A stretch of 39,680 nt of DNA from Nocardia aobensis NBRC 100429 (GTDB lineage: Bacteria; Actinomycetota; Actinomycetes; Mycobacteriales; Mycobacteriaceae), in the NCBI RefSeq assembly GCF_000308375.1, contig NZ_BAFQ01000009.1, positions 1 through 39,680 on the forward strand, given 5' to 3'. Positions 8,212 through 16,197 of the stretch are shown here, piece by piece. Under the pieces are notes generated by a model. That model ran no database searches. It had not been told where the DNA came from and saw only the letters and a list, made by a program, of their open reading frames with translations. The position numbers and the translations under genes are program-made. Every line of letters starts with the position of its first letter. The stretch's first letter is position 1.

Positions 8212-9591
8212 ATGACGAACGAGAATTCGAAACGCACCGCCGCCATCGTCGGCGCCGGCATCGCCGGTGTCACCGCCGCTCTCGGACTGCAGCAGGCCGG
8301 GTTCGACGTCACGGTCTACAGCGATCGCGATCAACGCGGTCTGCGTGACGACATCCCCGCCACCGGAACCGCGCTCATCTTCGGTGAGGCCCAGGCCGCC
8401 GAAACCGCCCTCGGACTCGACACCTACGTGAATCGGGCCCCGCAGCACACCGGACTGAGTGTGCGGATCGCGGGTCCGGGGCCGGAACGGCCCGAATTGA
8501 TCGGATTCGACGGCGATTTCGACGGTTTCGTCGGCGTCGCGGTCGACACCCGCCTCAAGGTCGACGAGCGACTGACCGCATTCGTCGAGGCCGGTGGCCG
8601 CTTCGTGGTCGAGAAGGTGACCCCGGAGAGCCTGGACACCATCGCCACCGCGCACGATCTGGTGCTCGTCGCGACCGGTAAGGCCGGTTTGGCGGAGCTG
8701 TTCCCGATCGACACCGAGCGCACCGTCTACGACGCGCCACAGCGCAGCCTGCTCACCGTGACGGTGACCGGATTGGGTTACGAGCCGGAAGTTTTCGCGC
8801 ACCGCAGCCCCTCCGGCGGGCAGCACAGCGGATTTTCCATCTTCGCCGAGCAGGGTGAGGCGTGGTGGGGTCCGTATCTGCACAAGGATGCCGGGCCGAG
8901 CTGGGCCTTCCTGGGCTGGGCGCGCCCGGGCAGCGAATGGGAGAGCCGGTTCGCCGCCGCCGATTCCGCCGAGTCGGCGCACCGTATCGTCACCGAGCTG
9001 TATCGGGACTACATCGACTGGGATCTGCCGGAAGTGCTGGCCACCAAGGTGATTGCCGAGGACCCGCACTCCTGGCTGAAGGGCGCGGTGCGTCCGGTGG
9101 TCCGGCACGGCGTCGGGCGCACGGCGGGCGGGCATGTCGTGGCGGCGCTCGGGGACACCGCGGTCGCCTACGACCCGATCGCCGGCCAGGGCGCGCAGAG
9201 CGGCCTCATCCAGGCGCAGCGGCTCGTCGCGGCCGCCTCCGCGCACGAGGGCCCCTTCGACGCCGAGTGGATCGAGGAGCAGTACAACGCGTTCCTGCTC
9301 GCCCGCTCCGACGCCGCGGCCAAGGTGACCCGCCTGTTCCTCGGCGATCCGGAACTGGCCGAGATCGGCAACCGGTTCTTCGCCGCCGCGGCCGTCGATC
9401 CGCGCGTCGCCTCGGTGCTGGTGAGCACCCTGCACAAGCCGCAGCCGCTGCTGCAGATCAACTCCCTCGCCGACGCGGACGCCCTGCTCGAGCAGATCAC
9501 GGGTGAGGGCGCCGACGAGTTGGTGGCCCGCTTCCAGCCCGCGGGCCGATTCGAACGGTCGGGGTACGGCTCGGCGGTCGCGTCGGCATAA
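8212..9591 (+). CDS. StyA-like FAD-dependent monooxygenase (styrene/indole monooxygenase family)
   Basis: A 459-residue single-component oxygenase of the StyA group. The N-terminal Rossmann motif GAGIAG (residues 14-19) binds the FAD ADP moiety. Near residues 330-345 the FAD-binding stretch GDTAVAYDPIAGQGAQSG contains the DPIAGQGA variant typical of StyA/SMO proteins. Family members need FADH2 from a reductase and epoxidise alkenes or oxidise sulfides to sulfoxides. ATG 8212 is chosen; the open frame extends to 8146 but no better start is seen and no clear Shine-Dalgarno exists. A 78-base gap separates it from the upstream gene, so a separate promoter is possible. In a sulfur cluster, sulfide S-oxidation is more plausible than styrene degradation, since no other styrene genes are present. 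The reductase at 12188 could supply the flavin. Confidence 0.85.
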   Translation: MTNENSKRTAAIVGAGIAGVTAALGLQQAGFDVTVYSDRDQRGLRDDIPATGTALIFGEAQAAETALGLDTYVNRAPQHTGLSVRIAGPGPERPELIGFDGDFDGFVGVAVDTRLKVDERLTAFVEAGGRFVVEKVTPESLDTIATAHDLVLVATGKAGLAELFPIDTERTVYDAPQRSLLTVTVTGLGYEPEVFAHRSPSGGQHSGFSIFAEQGEAWWGPYLHKDAGPSWAFLGWARPGSEWESRFAAADSAESAHRIVTELYRDYIDWDLPEVLATKVIAEDPHSWLKGAVRPVVRHGVGRTAGGHVVAALGDTAVAYDPIAGQGAQSGLIQAQRLVAAASAHEGPFDAEWIEEQYNAFLLARSDAAAKVTRLFLGDPELAEIGNRFFAAAAVDPRVASVLVSTLHKPQPLLQINSLADADALLEQITGEGADELVARFQPAGRFERSGYGSAVASA

Positions 9592-9679
9592 CGGCGTTCA
9601 CCGGCTCGGATGAGTGCCGCTGATCCGATCCTGAGGATTCAAACCCTCGTCCCCACCGGTCAGCGGTGTTGAAGTGGAG

Positions 9680-9714
9680 GTGCGCCGGGTGCACGGTTGC
9701 CGCACTCGGCGCAC
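9680..9714 (+). promoter_or_regulatory. long hairpin in the leader upstream of sfnG
   Basis: GTGCGCCGGGTGC (9680-9692) pairs with GCACTCGGCGCAC (9702-9714) over 13 bp with one G-U wobble and a 9-base loop. It lies 80 bases before the sfnG start in the 203-base gap after the StyA gene. No T-tract follows, so it is either an intra-operon terminator of the hairpin-only kind, an RNA-processing site or an attenuator. Confidence 0.55.
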
Positions 9715-9794
9715 CGACCACGGAGCGCGCACCGTAACGAACAGCCCGGCCGTCGGCGCGACCGGGTGCGGATGTCCCAATCACAGGAGTGTCG

Positions 9795-10913
9795 ATGACC
9801 ACCGAGAAGATCGCCGAGCAGACTCAGTTCGCCTACTGGGTGCCCAACGTCAGCGGCGGGCTGGTGACCAGCACGATCGATCAACGCACCAGCTGGGATT
9901 TCGAATACAACAAGAAGCTGGCGCGCACTGCCGAGAACAACGGCTTCGACTACGCCCTCTCCCAGGTGCGCTACACCGCCTCCTACGGCGCGGAATATCA
10001 GCACGAGTCGACGTCGTTCAGTCTCGCCCTCCTGGGCGCCACCGAGCGGCTGAAGGTGATCGCGGCCGTGCACCCGGGGCTGTGGCATCCGGCGGTGCTG
10101 GCGAAATTCGGGGTCACCGCCGACCATCTGTCCGGCGGGCGCTTCGCGATCAATGTCGTATCCGGTTGGTTCGGCGGGGAGTTCACCGCGCTCGGGGAAC
10201 CGTGGCTCGAGCACGATGAGCGGTACCGGCGCAGCGCCGAATTCCTCGAGGTCGTCCGCAAACTGTGGACCGAGGACGAGGTGAACTACGCCGGGGACTT
10301 CTACCGGATTCGCGACCTGACGCTGAAGCCCAAGCCGCTCAACACCCCGGAGCGGCCGAATCCCGAACTGTTCCAGGGCGGGAACTCGACGGCGGCGCGG
10401 CGCAACGGTGGCCGCCACGCCGACTGGTACTTCTCCAACGGCAAGGATTTCGACGGCGTCACCGAACAGATCGAGGACGTGCGCGCGGTCGCGCGCGAGC
10501 ACAACCGCGAGGTCAAGTTCGGCCTGAACGGATTCATCATCGCCCGCGACACCGAGGCCGAGGCGCGCGACACCCTGCGCGAGATCATCGAGAAGGCCAA
10601 CCGGCCCGCCGTGGAGGGTTTCCGCGACGCGGTGCAGCAGGCGGGCGCGTCCACGCGGGACGGCAAGGGTATGTGGGCCGATTCCACCTACGAGGACCTG
10701 GTCCAGTACAACGACGGCTTCCGTACGCAGCTGATCGGCACTCCCGAGCAGATCGCCGAGCGGATCGTCGCCTACCGCGATCTCGGCGTCGACCTGATCC
10801 TCGGCGGCTTCCTGCACTTTCAGGAGGAAATCGAATACTTCGGCGCCAAGGTGCTGCCGCTGGTCCGGGAGTTGGAGGCCCAGCGCGAACCCGAATTGGC
10901 GGCGAGTCGATGA
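9795..10913 (+). CDS. sfnG: FMNH2-dependent dimethylsulfone monooxygenase SfnG
   Basis: A 372-residue luciferase-like protein. The N-terminus QFAYWVPNVSGGLVTSTI, the stretch RTSWDFEYNKKLA, INVVSGWFGGEF, PWLEHDERYRRS, GLNGFIIARDTEAEAR, DLVQYNDGFRTQLIGTPEQI and LHFQEEIEYFG match Pseudomonas SfnG closely. SfnG converts dimethylsulfone plus FMNH2 and O2 to methanesulfinate and formaldehyde, allowing growth on dimethylsulfide-derived sulfur. ATG 9795 follows AGGAG at 9785-9789 by 5 bases; an in-frame GTG at 9789 overlaps that site and is less likely. It overlaps the next gene by 4 bases (ATGA at 10910-10913), so the SfnG and SfnB-like proteins are coupled. With an MsuC-type enzyme and the SsuD/MsuD gene at the left edge, the sulfone could be taken down to sulfite. 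Confidence 0.93.
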   Translation: MTTEKIAEQTQFAYWVPNVSGGLVTSTIDQRTSWDFEYNKKLARTAENNGFDYALSQVRYTASYGAEYQHESTSFSLALLGATERLKVIAAVHPGLWHPAVLAKFGVTADHLSGGRFAINVVSGWFGGEFTALGEPWLEHDERYRRSAEFLEVVRKLWTEDEVNYAGDFYRIRDLTLKPKPLNTPERPNPELFQGGNSTAARRNGGRHADWYFSNGKDFDGVTEQIEDVRAVAREHNREVKFGLNGFIIARDTEAEARDTLREIIEKANRPAVEGFRDAVQQAGASTRDGKGMWADSTYEDLVQYNDGFRTQLIGTPEQIAERIVAYRDLGVDLILGGFLHFQEEIEYFGAKVLPLVRELEAQREPELAASR

Positions 10914-12151
10914 CTGCCGTCGCCGCCGCGCGGATCACCTCCGCCACCCAGGCTCACGAGACGGCCGCACGCCTGGCCGCGCAGTTCGCGGTCGATGCGG
11001 CCCGGCGCGACAGCGCCCGCGAATTGCCGCACCGGGAACTGGATCAGCTGTCGGCCAGTGGGCTGCTGGCCGTCACCGTGCCGGCCGAATTCGGTGGCGC
11101 GGATCTGGCGCCCGCACAGGTGGCGGAGGTGTTCCGGCTGCTGGCGGCGGCGGATCCGAATATCGCGCAGATTCCGCACAGCCATTTCGTCTATCTGAAT
11201 CTGTTGCGGCTGGCGGGAACTCGGGCCCAGCGGGAACGCTATTTCGGGCGAGTGCTCGCCGGTGCGCGGATCGCGAACGCGCAGTCGGAGCGCACCAGCG
11301 CGACCATCGCCGAAATCGGCACCACCGTGCGTCCCGCCGACGGCGAATTCCGGATCGACGGCACCAAATTCTATTGTACGGGTTCACTTTTCGCGGATCT
11401 GCTGGCGGTGCTGACCCGTCTGGACGATCCCGACGGGCGCAGTGGTCTCGATCCCGGCGAGTACATCGCCTTCCTGCCCGCCGACACCGCCGGCGTGACG
11501 ATCGTCGACGACTGGAACGGCATCGGCCAGCGCACGACGGGCAGCGGGACCGTGACATTCGATGACGTACGAGTGTCCGCTGACCAGTTGATTCCGCGGG
11601 CGGCGGCGGTGCGCGCCCCCACCGGTTACGGCGCCTTCGCGCAGTTGCTGCACGTCGCGATCGATGTCGGCATCGCCCGCGGCGCGCTGGACGCGGCCAC
11701 GGACTTCGTGCGCACCAAGAGCCGTCCGTGGTTCGAGGCCGGGGTCGATCGGGCGAGCGAGGATCCGCTGGTGATCCAGCGCATCGGCGAGCTGGCGGTC
11801 ACCGTGGCCGCCGCCGAGGCCACCTTCGAGGTGGCGGGCCGGACGGTGGATCGCGTTGTCGCGCTGACGAACAGCGGTGGCCTCGACACCGAGACCTCCG
11901 CCGCGCTCGCGGCGGAGGCATCGATCGCGGTCGCCACCGCCAAGATCACCTCGGACCGGGCCGCCAACGAGGTGTCCGCCGCACTGTTCGAGGTGAGCGG
12001 AACTCGCAGCGCCGCAGCCGATCTCGATCTGGACCGGTTCTGGCGCAATGCCCGCGCGCATACGCTGCACGATCCGGTGCGGTGGAAGTACCAGCACATC
12101 GGGCGCGCGGTGCTCAACGGCACCCCACCCCCGTTGCACGGCGTCGTCTGA
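10910..12151 (+). CDS. sfnB: SfnB-family sulfur-acquisition oxidoreductase (acyl-CoA dehydrogenase fold)
   Basis: A 413-residue member of the acyl-CoA dehydrogenase superfamily. Features are PAEFGGADL, PHSHFVYLNLLRLAG, RIANAQSERTSATI, GTKFYCTGSLFAD, DDWNGIGQRTTGSGTVTFDDV, and the C-terminal RFWRNARAHTLHDPVRWK. The last segment and the TKFYCTG motif mark the SfnB/DszC oxygenase-like subgroup rather than fatty-acid dehydrogenases. SfnB is required for dimethylsulfone use in Pseudomonas, and relatives such as MsuC oxidise methanesulfinate to methanesulfonate. The start at 10910 overlaps the SfnG stop. It is only about one-third identical by eye to the gene at 5486, so the window has two distinct proteins of this class. 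Whether it acts on the sulfinate or earlier on the sulfide is inferred only. Confidence 0.87.
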   Translation: MTAVAAARITSATQAHETAARLAAQFAVDAARRDSARELPHRELDQLSASGLLAVTVPAEFGGADLAPAQVAEVFRLLAAADPNIAQIPHSHFVYLNLLRLAGTRAQRERYFGRVLAGARIANAQSERTSATIAEIGTTVRPADGEFRIDGTKFYCTGSLFADLLAVLTRLDDPDGRSGLDPGEYIAFLPADTAGVTIVDDWNGIGQRTTGSGTVTFDDVRVSADQLIPRAAAVRAPTGYGAFAQLLHVAIDVGIARGALDAATDFVRTKSRPWFEAGVDRASEDPLVIQRIGELAVTVAAAEATFEVAGRTVDRVVALTNSGGLDTETSAALAAEASIAVATAKITSDRAANEVSAALFEVSGTRSAAADLDLDRFWRNARAHTLHDPVRWKYQHIGRAVLNGTPPPLHGVV

Positions 12152-12187
12152 TTCGACGGCCGCGAGTGAGCCGAGAAGTGGGTAACC

Positions 12188-12712
12188 ATGTCTGATCTGA
12201 TCGAAATACCCTCCGACAGTACGGGTTTGCGCCGCGCCTTCGCCCATTTCCCGAGCGGTGTGGTCGCGGTCTGCGCGGAATTCGACGACGTGCCCGCCGG
12301 TTTGGTGGTGAGCACTTTCGTGCCCGTATCCCTGGATCCGCCGCTGGTGTCGTTCTGCGTGCAGAACAGCTCGACCACCTGGCCCAAGCTGGTCGGCGCG
12401 CAGCGCTTGGGTCTGAGCCTGCTCAGCGCCCACCAGGACGAGGCGGCGCAGCGGATGAGCAGCCGCCACGGTGACCGCTTCGGCGATGTCGACCTGCATC
12501 GGGGAGAGGGCGGTTCCATCTTCGTCGGCGGCGCGGCGGCCTGGTTGGAGGGCACCGTGCACACCCAGGTATCGGCCGGCGACCATCAGGTCGTCCTGGT
12601 GCAGATCACTCGCCTGGCGACGCGCTCCCAGCACGAACCGCTCGTGTTCCACGGCAGCCGGTTCCGTCGCCTGCATCCCGGCGCCGATCCGGCCTCAGCC
12701 GAGGTCGCGTAA
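12188..12712 (+). CDS. flavin reductase (HpaC/DszD-like family)
   Basis: A 174-residue flavin reductase-like protein. It begins with LRRAFAHFPSGVVAVCAEFD, then GLVVSTFVPVSLDPPLVSFC, NSSTTWPKL, and FGDVDLHR and H-Q-V-V-L-V-Q-I near the end, the conserved order in short-chain NAD(P)H:flavin reductases. It supplies FMNH2 or FADH2 by diffusion to two-component monooxygenases. It follows the SfnB-like gene by 36 bases and is the only reductase visible in the cluster, so it may serve SfnG, both acyl-CoA dehydrogenase-fold enzymes, the DszA-like enzyme and perhaps the StyA-like enzyme. ATG 12188 is supported by GAGAAGTGGG upstream. Its 3' end overlaps the convergent hypothetical gene by 18 bases. 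Confidence 0.88.
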   Translation: MSDLIEIPSDSTGLRRAFAHFPSGVVAVCAEFDDVPAGLVVSTFVPVSLDPPLVSFCVQNSSTTWPKLVGAQRLGLSLLSAHQDEAAQRMSSRHGDRFGDVDLHRGEGGSIFVGGAAAWLEGTVHTQVSAGDHQVVLVQITRLATRSQHEPLVFHGSRFRRLHPGADPASAEVA

Positions 12713-13366
12713 CCCGTCCGATCCCGGCCGCGAGGGCCGGAAACAGAGCCGCCGCCGCGGTCCGGGATCGGGAGCGGTGTGATCGAGCACCGAGGAGGCG
12801 AGCCCGCGCGCTCGCATTCCCGCGCGGTCCATGTCCTGGCTCAGCGCGTCCAGATGAATCAGCGTGTGCCGCAGCAGAATCGGTCCGATATCGGCCGGTT
12901 CGACGCACGCGTCGTGATAGGCCCGCACCGCACGGGGATCCTCGGTGAGTGCGGCGATGCCACCCAGGCGTACCCGTTGCGTCAATCCGGTCCAGATCCG
13001 CTCGTCCTCCGTGTTGCGCAGATCCCGCCAGCCCCCGCGGTAGTCCAGGTCGCGGATGATCGCGTCGGCCGGTTTGCCGGTCCGGGTCTCACCGACCACC
13101 GCCCAGAGCGCCAGCAGCCAGCTCAGGGCCCACAGAACGGTATCCGGCTCGCTGCGGTACAGCGTGTGCAGATCCGACCACGCCTCGTACTGGGTGAGCA
13201 GATTGGCCCAGTCGAAGACCAGAGTCTCGACCTCGCGCAGTAGCGGAGCGGGCAGGTCGTCGTCCGAGGGCCGCGCGATCTCGACCGCGCGCCCGGACAC
13301 CGGATCGCGCAGTTCGACCATATCGGTCTCGCCTGTGGCGACCCATCTATGCGGTTCCCCGGCCAT
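12695..13366 (-). CDS. conserved-looking hypothetical protein, helical
   Basis: A soluble protein of 223 residues from ATG 13366 (or 209 from ATG 13321). No signal peptide, metal motif or recognised domain is seen. The central part (WANLLTQYEAWSDLHTLYR, SWLLALWAVVGE) is amphipathic or hydrophobic helix, and the rest alternates charged helices. Codon use is like the neighbours, and the third-position GC is high on this strand, which supports coding. The stop lies 18 bases inside the flavin reductase gene on the other strand. Start choice is uncertain: GAAGG abuts ATG 13366, which is too close to be ideal. No function can be assigned. Confidence 0.62.
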   Translation of the reverse strand: MAGEPHRWVATGETDMVELRDPVSGRAVEIARPSDDDLPAPLLREVETLVFDWANLLTQYEAWSDLHTLYRSEPDTVLWALSWLLALWAVVGETRTGKPADAIIRDLDYRGGWRDLRNTEDERIWTGLTQRVRLGGIAALTEDPRAVRAYHDACVEPADIGPILLRHTLIHLDALSQDMDRAGMRARGLASSVLDHTAPDPGPRRRLCFRPSRPGSDGLRDLG

Positions 13367-13475
13367 CCTTCGGATTGAGCCACGAATTCGGCGGGGGTGC
13401 AAGCAAAAACGCCTGAGAATTCGCCGAAACCGGTGTCGCGGCGCGGCGCGGTCCGCCCCGCGACACCGGCCCGGG

Positions 13476-14096
13476 TCAGGGTTGGCCGCTGACGACCGCG
13501 TTGACGGCGTCCAGGAACGGCTGGCCGCCCATCGCGTATCCACCCGCGATCGCGCCGACCACCATCCCGATCGGCCCGGTGATGATGCTGAAGAAGCCCA
13601 TCCCGAGTACGGCGCCGATCAGGCCGCCGAGCACGCCACCGGCCACCAGGCCGACGACGTTCTGATTGATTTCGTTGGTGAGCCGCGCCATCGAATTGAT
13701 CGGCTGCATCTCGCCGATTTCGGTGGCGGTGGCCTTGGGCTCGAGCACGACCTTGTGCCCGTCGTCGCTGATGTGTTGCGCGACATGAACCGTGCTGCCG
13801 GCCATCCGGTACGTCAGCGGCACCGTGACGAGGTCGGTGCCGTTGTCGGACTTCAGGGCGACAGCCGTCGCGTCCTTGTCGACCTCGAACCGCCCGTTCT
13901 CGACGACGGTGGTCAGAACCCGCGAAAAGTCGCTGAGCACAGCGTGATAGGTGACTCCGCGGTCGGTTCCGGAGGTGGTGATCTCTTTGGCGGCGGCCGG
14001 TGGTGCGGCCGGGGGACTGGCGTTCACGGTTCCCGCGGTGATCCCGACCGTGGCCACCGCCAGGATCGAGGTTGCGGCGAACGTGCCGAACTTCAT
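13476..14096 (-). CDS. secreted glycine-zipper protein, divergent third family member
   Basis: A protein of 206 residues with AAGGAA upstream of ATG 14096. A Sec signal peptide (MKFGTFAATSILAVATVGIT, ending VNA before SPPAAP) is followed by an Ala/Pro linker and a polar domain. The C-terminal part is a Gly-rich hydrophobic stretch (GLVAGGVLGGLIGAVLGMGF and GPIGMVVGAIAGGYAMGG). The order of parts matches the paralogues at 763 and 1688, and the same theme occurs in the polar part (VENGRFEVDKDATAVALKSDNGTD versus VENGVFKIKAANGTT). Identity to them is low and the two conserved Cys are absent. I regard it as a distant member of one secreted family. The DNA is single-copy on the opposite strand and has its own promoter region (14097-14398). 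Confidence 0.85.
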   Translation of the reverse strand: MKFGTFAATSILAVATVGITAGTVNASPPAAPPAAAKEITTSGTDRGVTYHAVLSDFSRVLTTVVENGRFEVDKDATAVALKSDNGTDLVTVPLTYRMAGSTVHVAQHISDDGHKVVLEPKATATEIGEMQPINSMARLTNEINQNVVGLVAGGVLGGLIGAVLGMGFFSIITGPIGMVVGAIAGGYAMGGQPFLDAVNAVVSGQP

Positions 14097-14398
14097 TCAG
14101 GATTCCTTCTCACGAGACTTCCGGCCGAACGGTCCGGACGGAAGCTGACAATAACGCGTCGAGCGCTTTTTGCCAGACTCGGGAATTACGAAACCTCTAC
14201 GGCCGCAATGTTACACAATTGTGATCGTCGGGAATTAGTGAAAAAGAAAGGTTTCTATTTTCCGGTCTCCGGCTCTCGCCGTTGCCTCGACGTGAACGCC
14301 CGGATCGTGTAAGCATTTGCGAGGTCTGCAAATCCGCAAGTGTTCTTCGATCATCGTTCGGGGTGGTTCGAAGTGTTACCGCTCTGGAGGACGAGTAC
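14097..14398. other. divergent promoter region, relatively AT-rich
   Basis: This 302-base gap separates the secreted-protein gene (leftward) from the LppU-like gene (rightward) and should hold both promoters. It contains the 10-bp palindrome CACAATTGTG (14214-14223) and two copies of TCGGGAATTA (14179-14188 and 14228-14237) on either side of it. No RNA gene or reading frame is convincing; a short open frame from 14282 only extends the LppU-like frame. Confidence 0.5.
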
Positions 14399-15076
14399 GT
14401 GTCGCGCCGACGTGTTCAAGCCGGTGTCACCCTGACGGGTTTCGTGATTGCCGCTGCGCTGTCGGCGGCATGTCTCATCGCCGCCGCGCTGTCGTTCACC
14501 GCCGGGCATCATTCGGACGAAACCCGCGCCGCGGCAGCGGTATCACCGACCACCACCGTCGCGCCCGTCGCCGCCGAGGCGCCGGTCCAGCCGACCGGCA
14601 CCAGCGTTACCGCCTCGGCCCCGGACGAGCCGCTGGTGCTGAACAAGGGCGCCGATCAGAAGCATCAGGGTGAGACGGTGGCCGTCGGCGATTGTGTGGC
14701 CGCGGTCGTCGCCACTCCCGACGCCGGCGCTCCCGTCCAGAAAACCGCCTGTGCGGGTACGGATTCGCGTTACAAGATCACCGCCAAGGCCGTCGCGGGC
14801 GCGCACTGCCCGGCCGACGCCGACCGCTCGGTGACCGAGACGCTGCCCGGCGGTGCCACCGATACCCTCTGCCTCGACTTCAACTGGGTCACCGGCGCGT
14901 GCATGAATATCGCCGACGGCAGTCCCACTCCCGTCGACTGTGCCACCGCCGCGCCGGGCCGCGTGCGCGTGGTGGAAATCAAGAACGGCACCACCGACGT
15001 CAACAGCTGCTCCGACGGTGATCGCGGATTCGTCTACAACGAACGGCGTTTCGTGGTCTGCGTGACGCACTACTGA
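14399..15076 (+). CDS. LppU/SCO3897-family membrane-anchored extracytoplasmic protein
   Basis: A 225-residue protein. GTG 14399 follows GGAGG (14386-14390) by 8 bases, so the longer open frame is rejected. A short basic N-terminus leads to one membrane segment (about residues 10-30) and a Thr/Pro/Ala-rich linker, then a Cys-rich domain. The domain includes VGDCV, KTACAG, AHCPADADR, TLCLDFNWVTGACM, VDCAT, NSCSD and VVCVTHY. Eight extracytoplasmic Cys, the GDCV start and the LCLDFNWV-x-G-x-C motif are characteristic of LppU/SCO3897 proteins of mycobacteria and streptomycetes; their function is unknown. Four disulfides are plausible. The stop overlaps the converging SDR stop by 7 bases. Confidence 0.8.
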   Translation: MSRRRVQAGVTLTGFVIAAALSAACLIAAALSFTAGHHSDETRAAAAVSPTTTVAPVAAEAPVQPTGTSVTASAPDEPLVLNKGADQKHQGETVAVGDCVAAVVATPDAGAPVQKTACAGTDSRYKITAKAVAGAHCPADADRSVTETLPGGATDTLCLDFNWVTGACMNIADGSPTPVDCATAAPGRVRVVEIKNGTTDVNSCSDGDRGFVYNERRFVVCVTHY

Positions 15077-15927
15077 GCGCCGTGCGCCGGCGCCGGCAGC
15101 AATTTGCTGAACTCGCGGTTGGCGATTCGCGCCACCAGCTCGTACGGCCACGCGAACTTGCGGGCGAACCAGTACCCGATACGAATATCGGGTGAGGTGT
15201 GCACCAGGAAACGGTTGTGCCGGACACCGGCGATGATCCGGTCGGCCACCTTTTCCGGCGTGACCGCGTGCCCCTCGAACAGTTTCACCATCCGCCGCAC
15301 CCGCGGATCGTCGCGATCCACACCGACGATCTGCACGGTGCCCACCAGCGGCGTGCGCACCGCCCCCGGCACCACCAGGCTCACGCCGATGTCGTAGCGC
15401 TCCAAGTCGAATCGCAGCACCTCCGACACTCCGCGCAGCCCGAATTTCGCGGCGCTGTAGGCGGCATGCCACGGCAGGGCGAGCAGCCCCGCGGCCGAGG
15501 AAACGTTGACCAGATGTCCCCCGCGCCCCGCCGCCACCATCGGCGGCACGAAGTTCTCGATGATGTGGATCGGGCCCATCAGATTCACATCGACCATCGA
15601 CTTCCAGTGCCGGTGTTCGAGGTTCTCGACCGTGCCCCAGGTGGCGATGCCCGCGATATTCATGACCACGTCGAGGCTGCCGTACTCGTCGTGCACGCGC
15701 TTCGCCCACGTGGTCACCGCCTCGTAGTCGGAGACGTCGAGCACCTGCACCTCGAGCACCTCACCCCCGCCGGCGCGGATCCGGGCGGCCGTCTCGGCCA
15801 GTCCGTCGGCGTCGATATCGGTCAGCACCAGCCGCATCCCCGCCGCCGCGGCAGCGATCGCGGTCGCCCGGCCGATCCCGCTGGCCGCGCCGGTGATCAG
15901 GCACTTCCGGCCGGTCAGATCTTTCAT
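15070..15927 (-). CDS. short-chain dehydrogenase/reductase (SDR)
   Basis: A classical SDR of 285 residues. TGAASGIG near the N-terminus binds NAD(P); LTDID after the second strand suggests NAD(H), since the acidic residue ends beta-2. NIAG, the Ser of NVSSAAG and YSAAK supply the usual Asn-Ser-Tyr-Lys set. The C-terminal 60 residues carry basic and aromatic patches (IGYWFARKFAWPYELVARI) and may contact a membrane or lipid. ATG 15927 has AGGGGAG at a better distance than ATG 15930 (6 versus 3 bases); either is possible. It stands alone, facing away from the tiny secreted gene. A dyad GAACA-CTGT-TGTTC upstream may be its operator. Substrate unknown; SDRs of this form often oxidise steroid, lipid or alcohol groups. 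Confidence 0.88.
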   Translation of the reverse strand: MKDLTGRKCLITGAASGIGRATAIAAAAAGMRLVLTDIDADGLAETAARIRAGGGEVLEVQVLDVSDYEAVTTWAKRVHDEYGSLDVVMNIAGIATWGTVENLEHRHWKSMVDVNLMGPIHIIENFVPPMVAAGRGGHLVNVSSAAGLLALPWHAAYSAAKFGLRGVSEVLRFDLERYDIGVSLVVPGAVRTPLVGTVQIVGVDRDDPRVRRMVKLFEGHAVTPEKVADRIIAGVRHNRFLVHTSPDIRIGYWFARKFAWPYELVARIANREFSKLLPAPAHGAQ

Positions 15928-15947
15928 CATGGTCTCCCCTTATTTAC

Positions 15948-15961
15948 GAACACTGTTGTTC
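15948..15961. promoter_or_regulatory. inverted repeat, possible operator of the SDR gene
   Basis: GAACACTGTTGTTC is a 5-4-5 perfect dyad 21 bases before the SDR start. On the minus strand it sits next to TATTGTG, which could be a -10 element. No adjacent regulator gene exists, so the binding protein is unknown. Confidence 0.4.
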
Positions 15962-16197
15962 ACAATAGAGGTTTTTCCGCGCGCCGCCAGGCACCCTAGG
16001 GGGCGTCTCGACCACCCCGTCCGCAAGTCCGTACTCCCGCACCGCAGTGTGCTCCCGTCGGCAAATTCCGCGTACCCCACGAATGCGTAATCCGTTGCGT
16101 GCTGACCTCGCGAAATCCAAGAGATGCGAATGTAACGACAAGTTTGCTCGGAACGATCGAGACGTGTCATCACAACAACGAGCGAGGGGTAATTTTT

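Noticed and set aside
7390..9435. 681-codon leftward open frame across the DszA-like and StyA-like genes
   Set aside because: It crosses two well-supported genes on the other strand and shows no domain.
9630..9656. tRNA-like T-arm (GAGGATTCAAACCCTC)
   Set aside because: The stem does not pair as a 5-bp T-stem and no acceptor, D or anticodon arms are found around it on either strand.
9610..9672. 20-codon frame ending in Cys before the sfnG hairpin
   Set aside because: It has a single terminal Cys codon and no ribosome site, so there is no support for an attenuator peptide.
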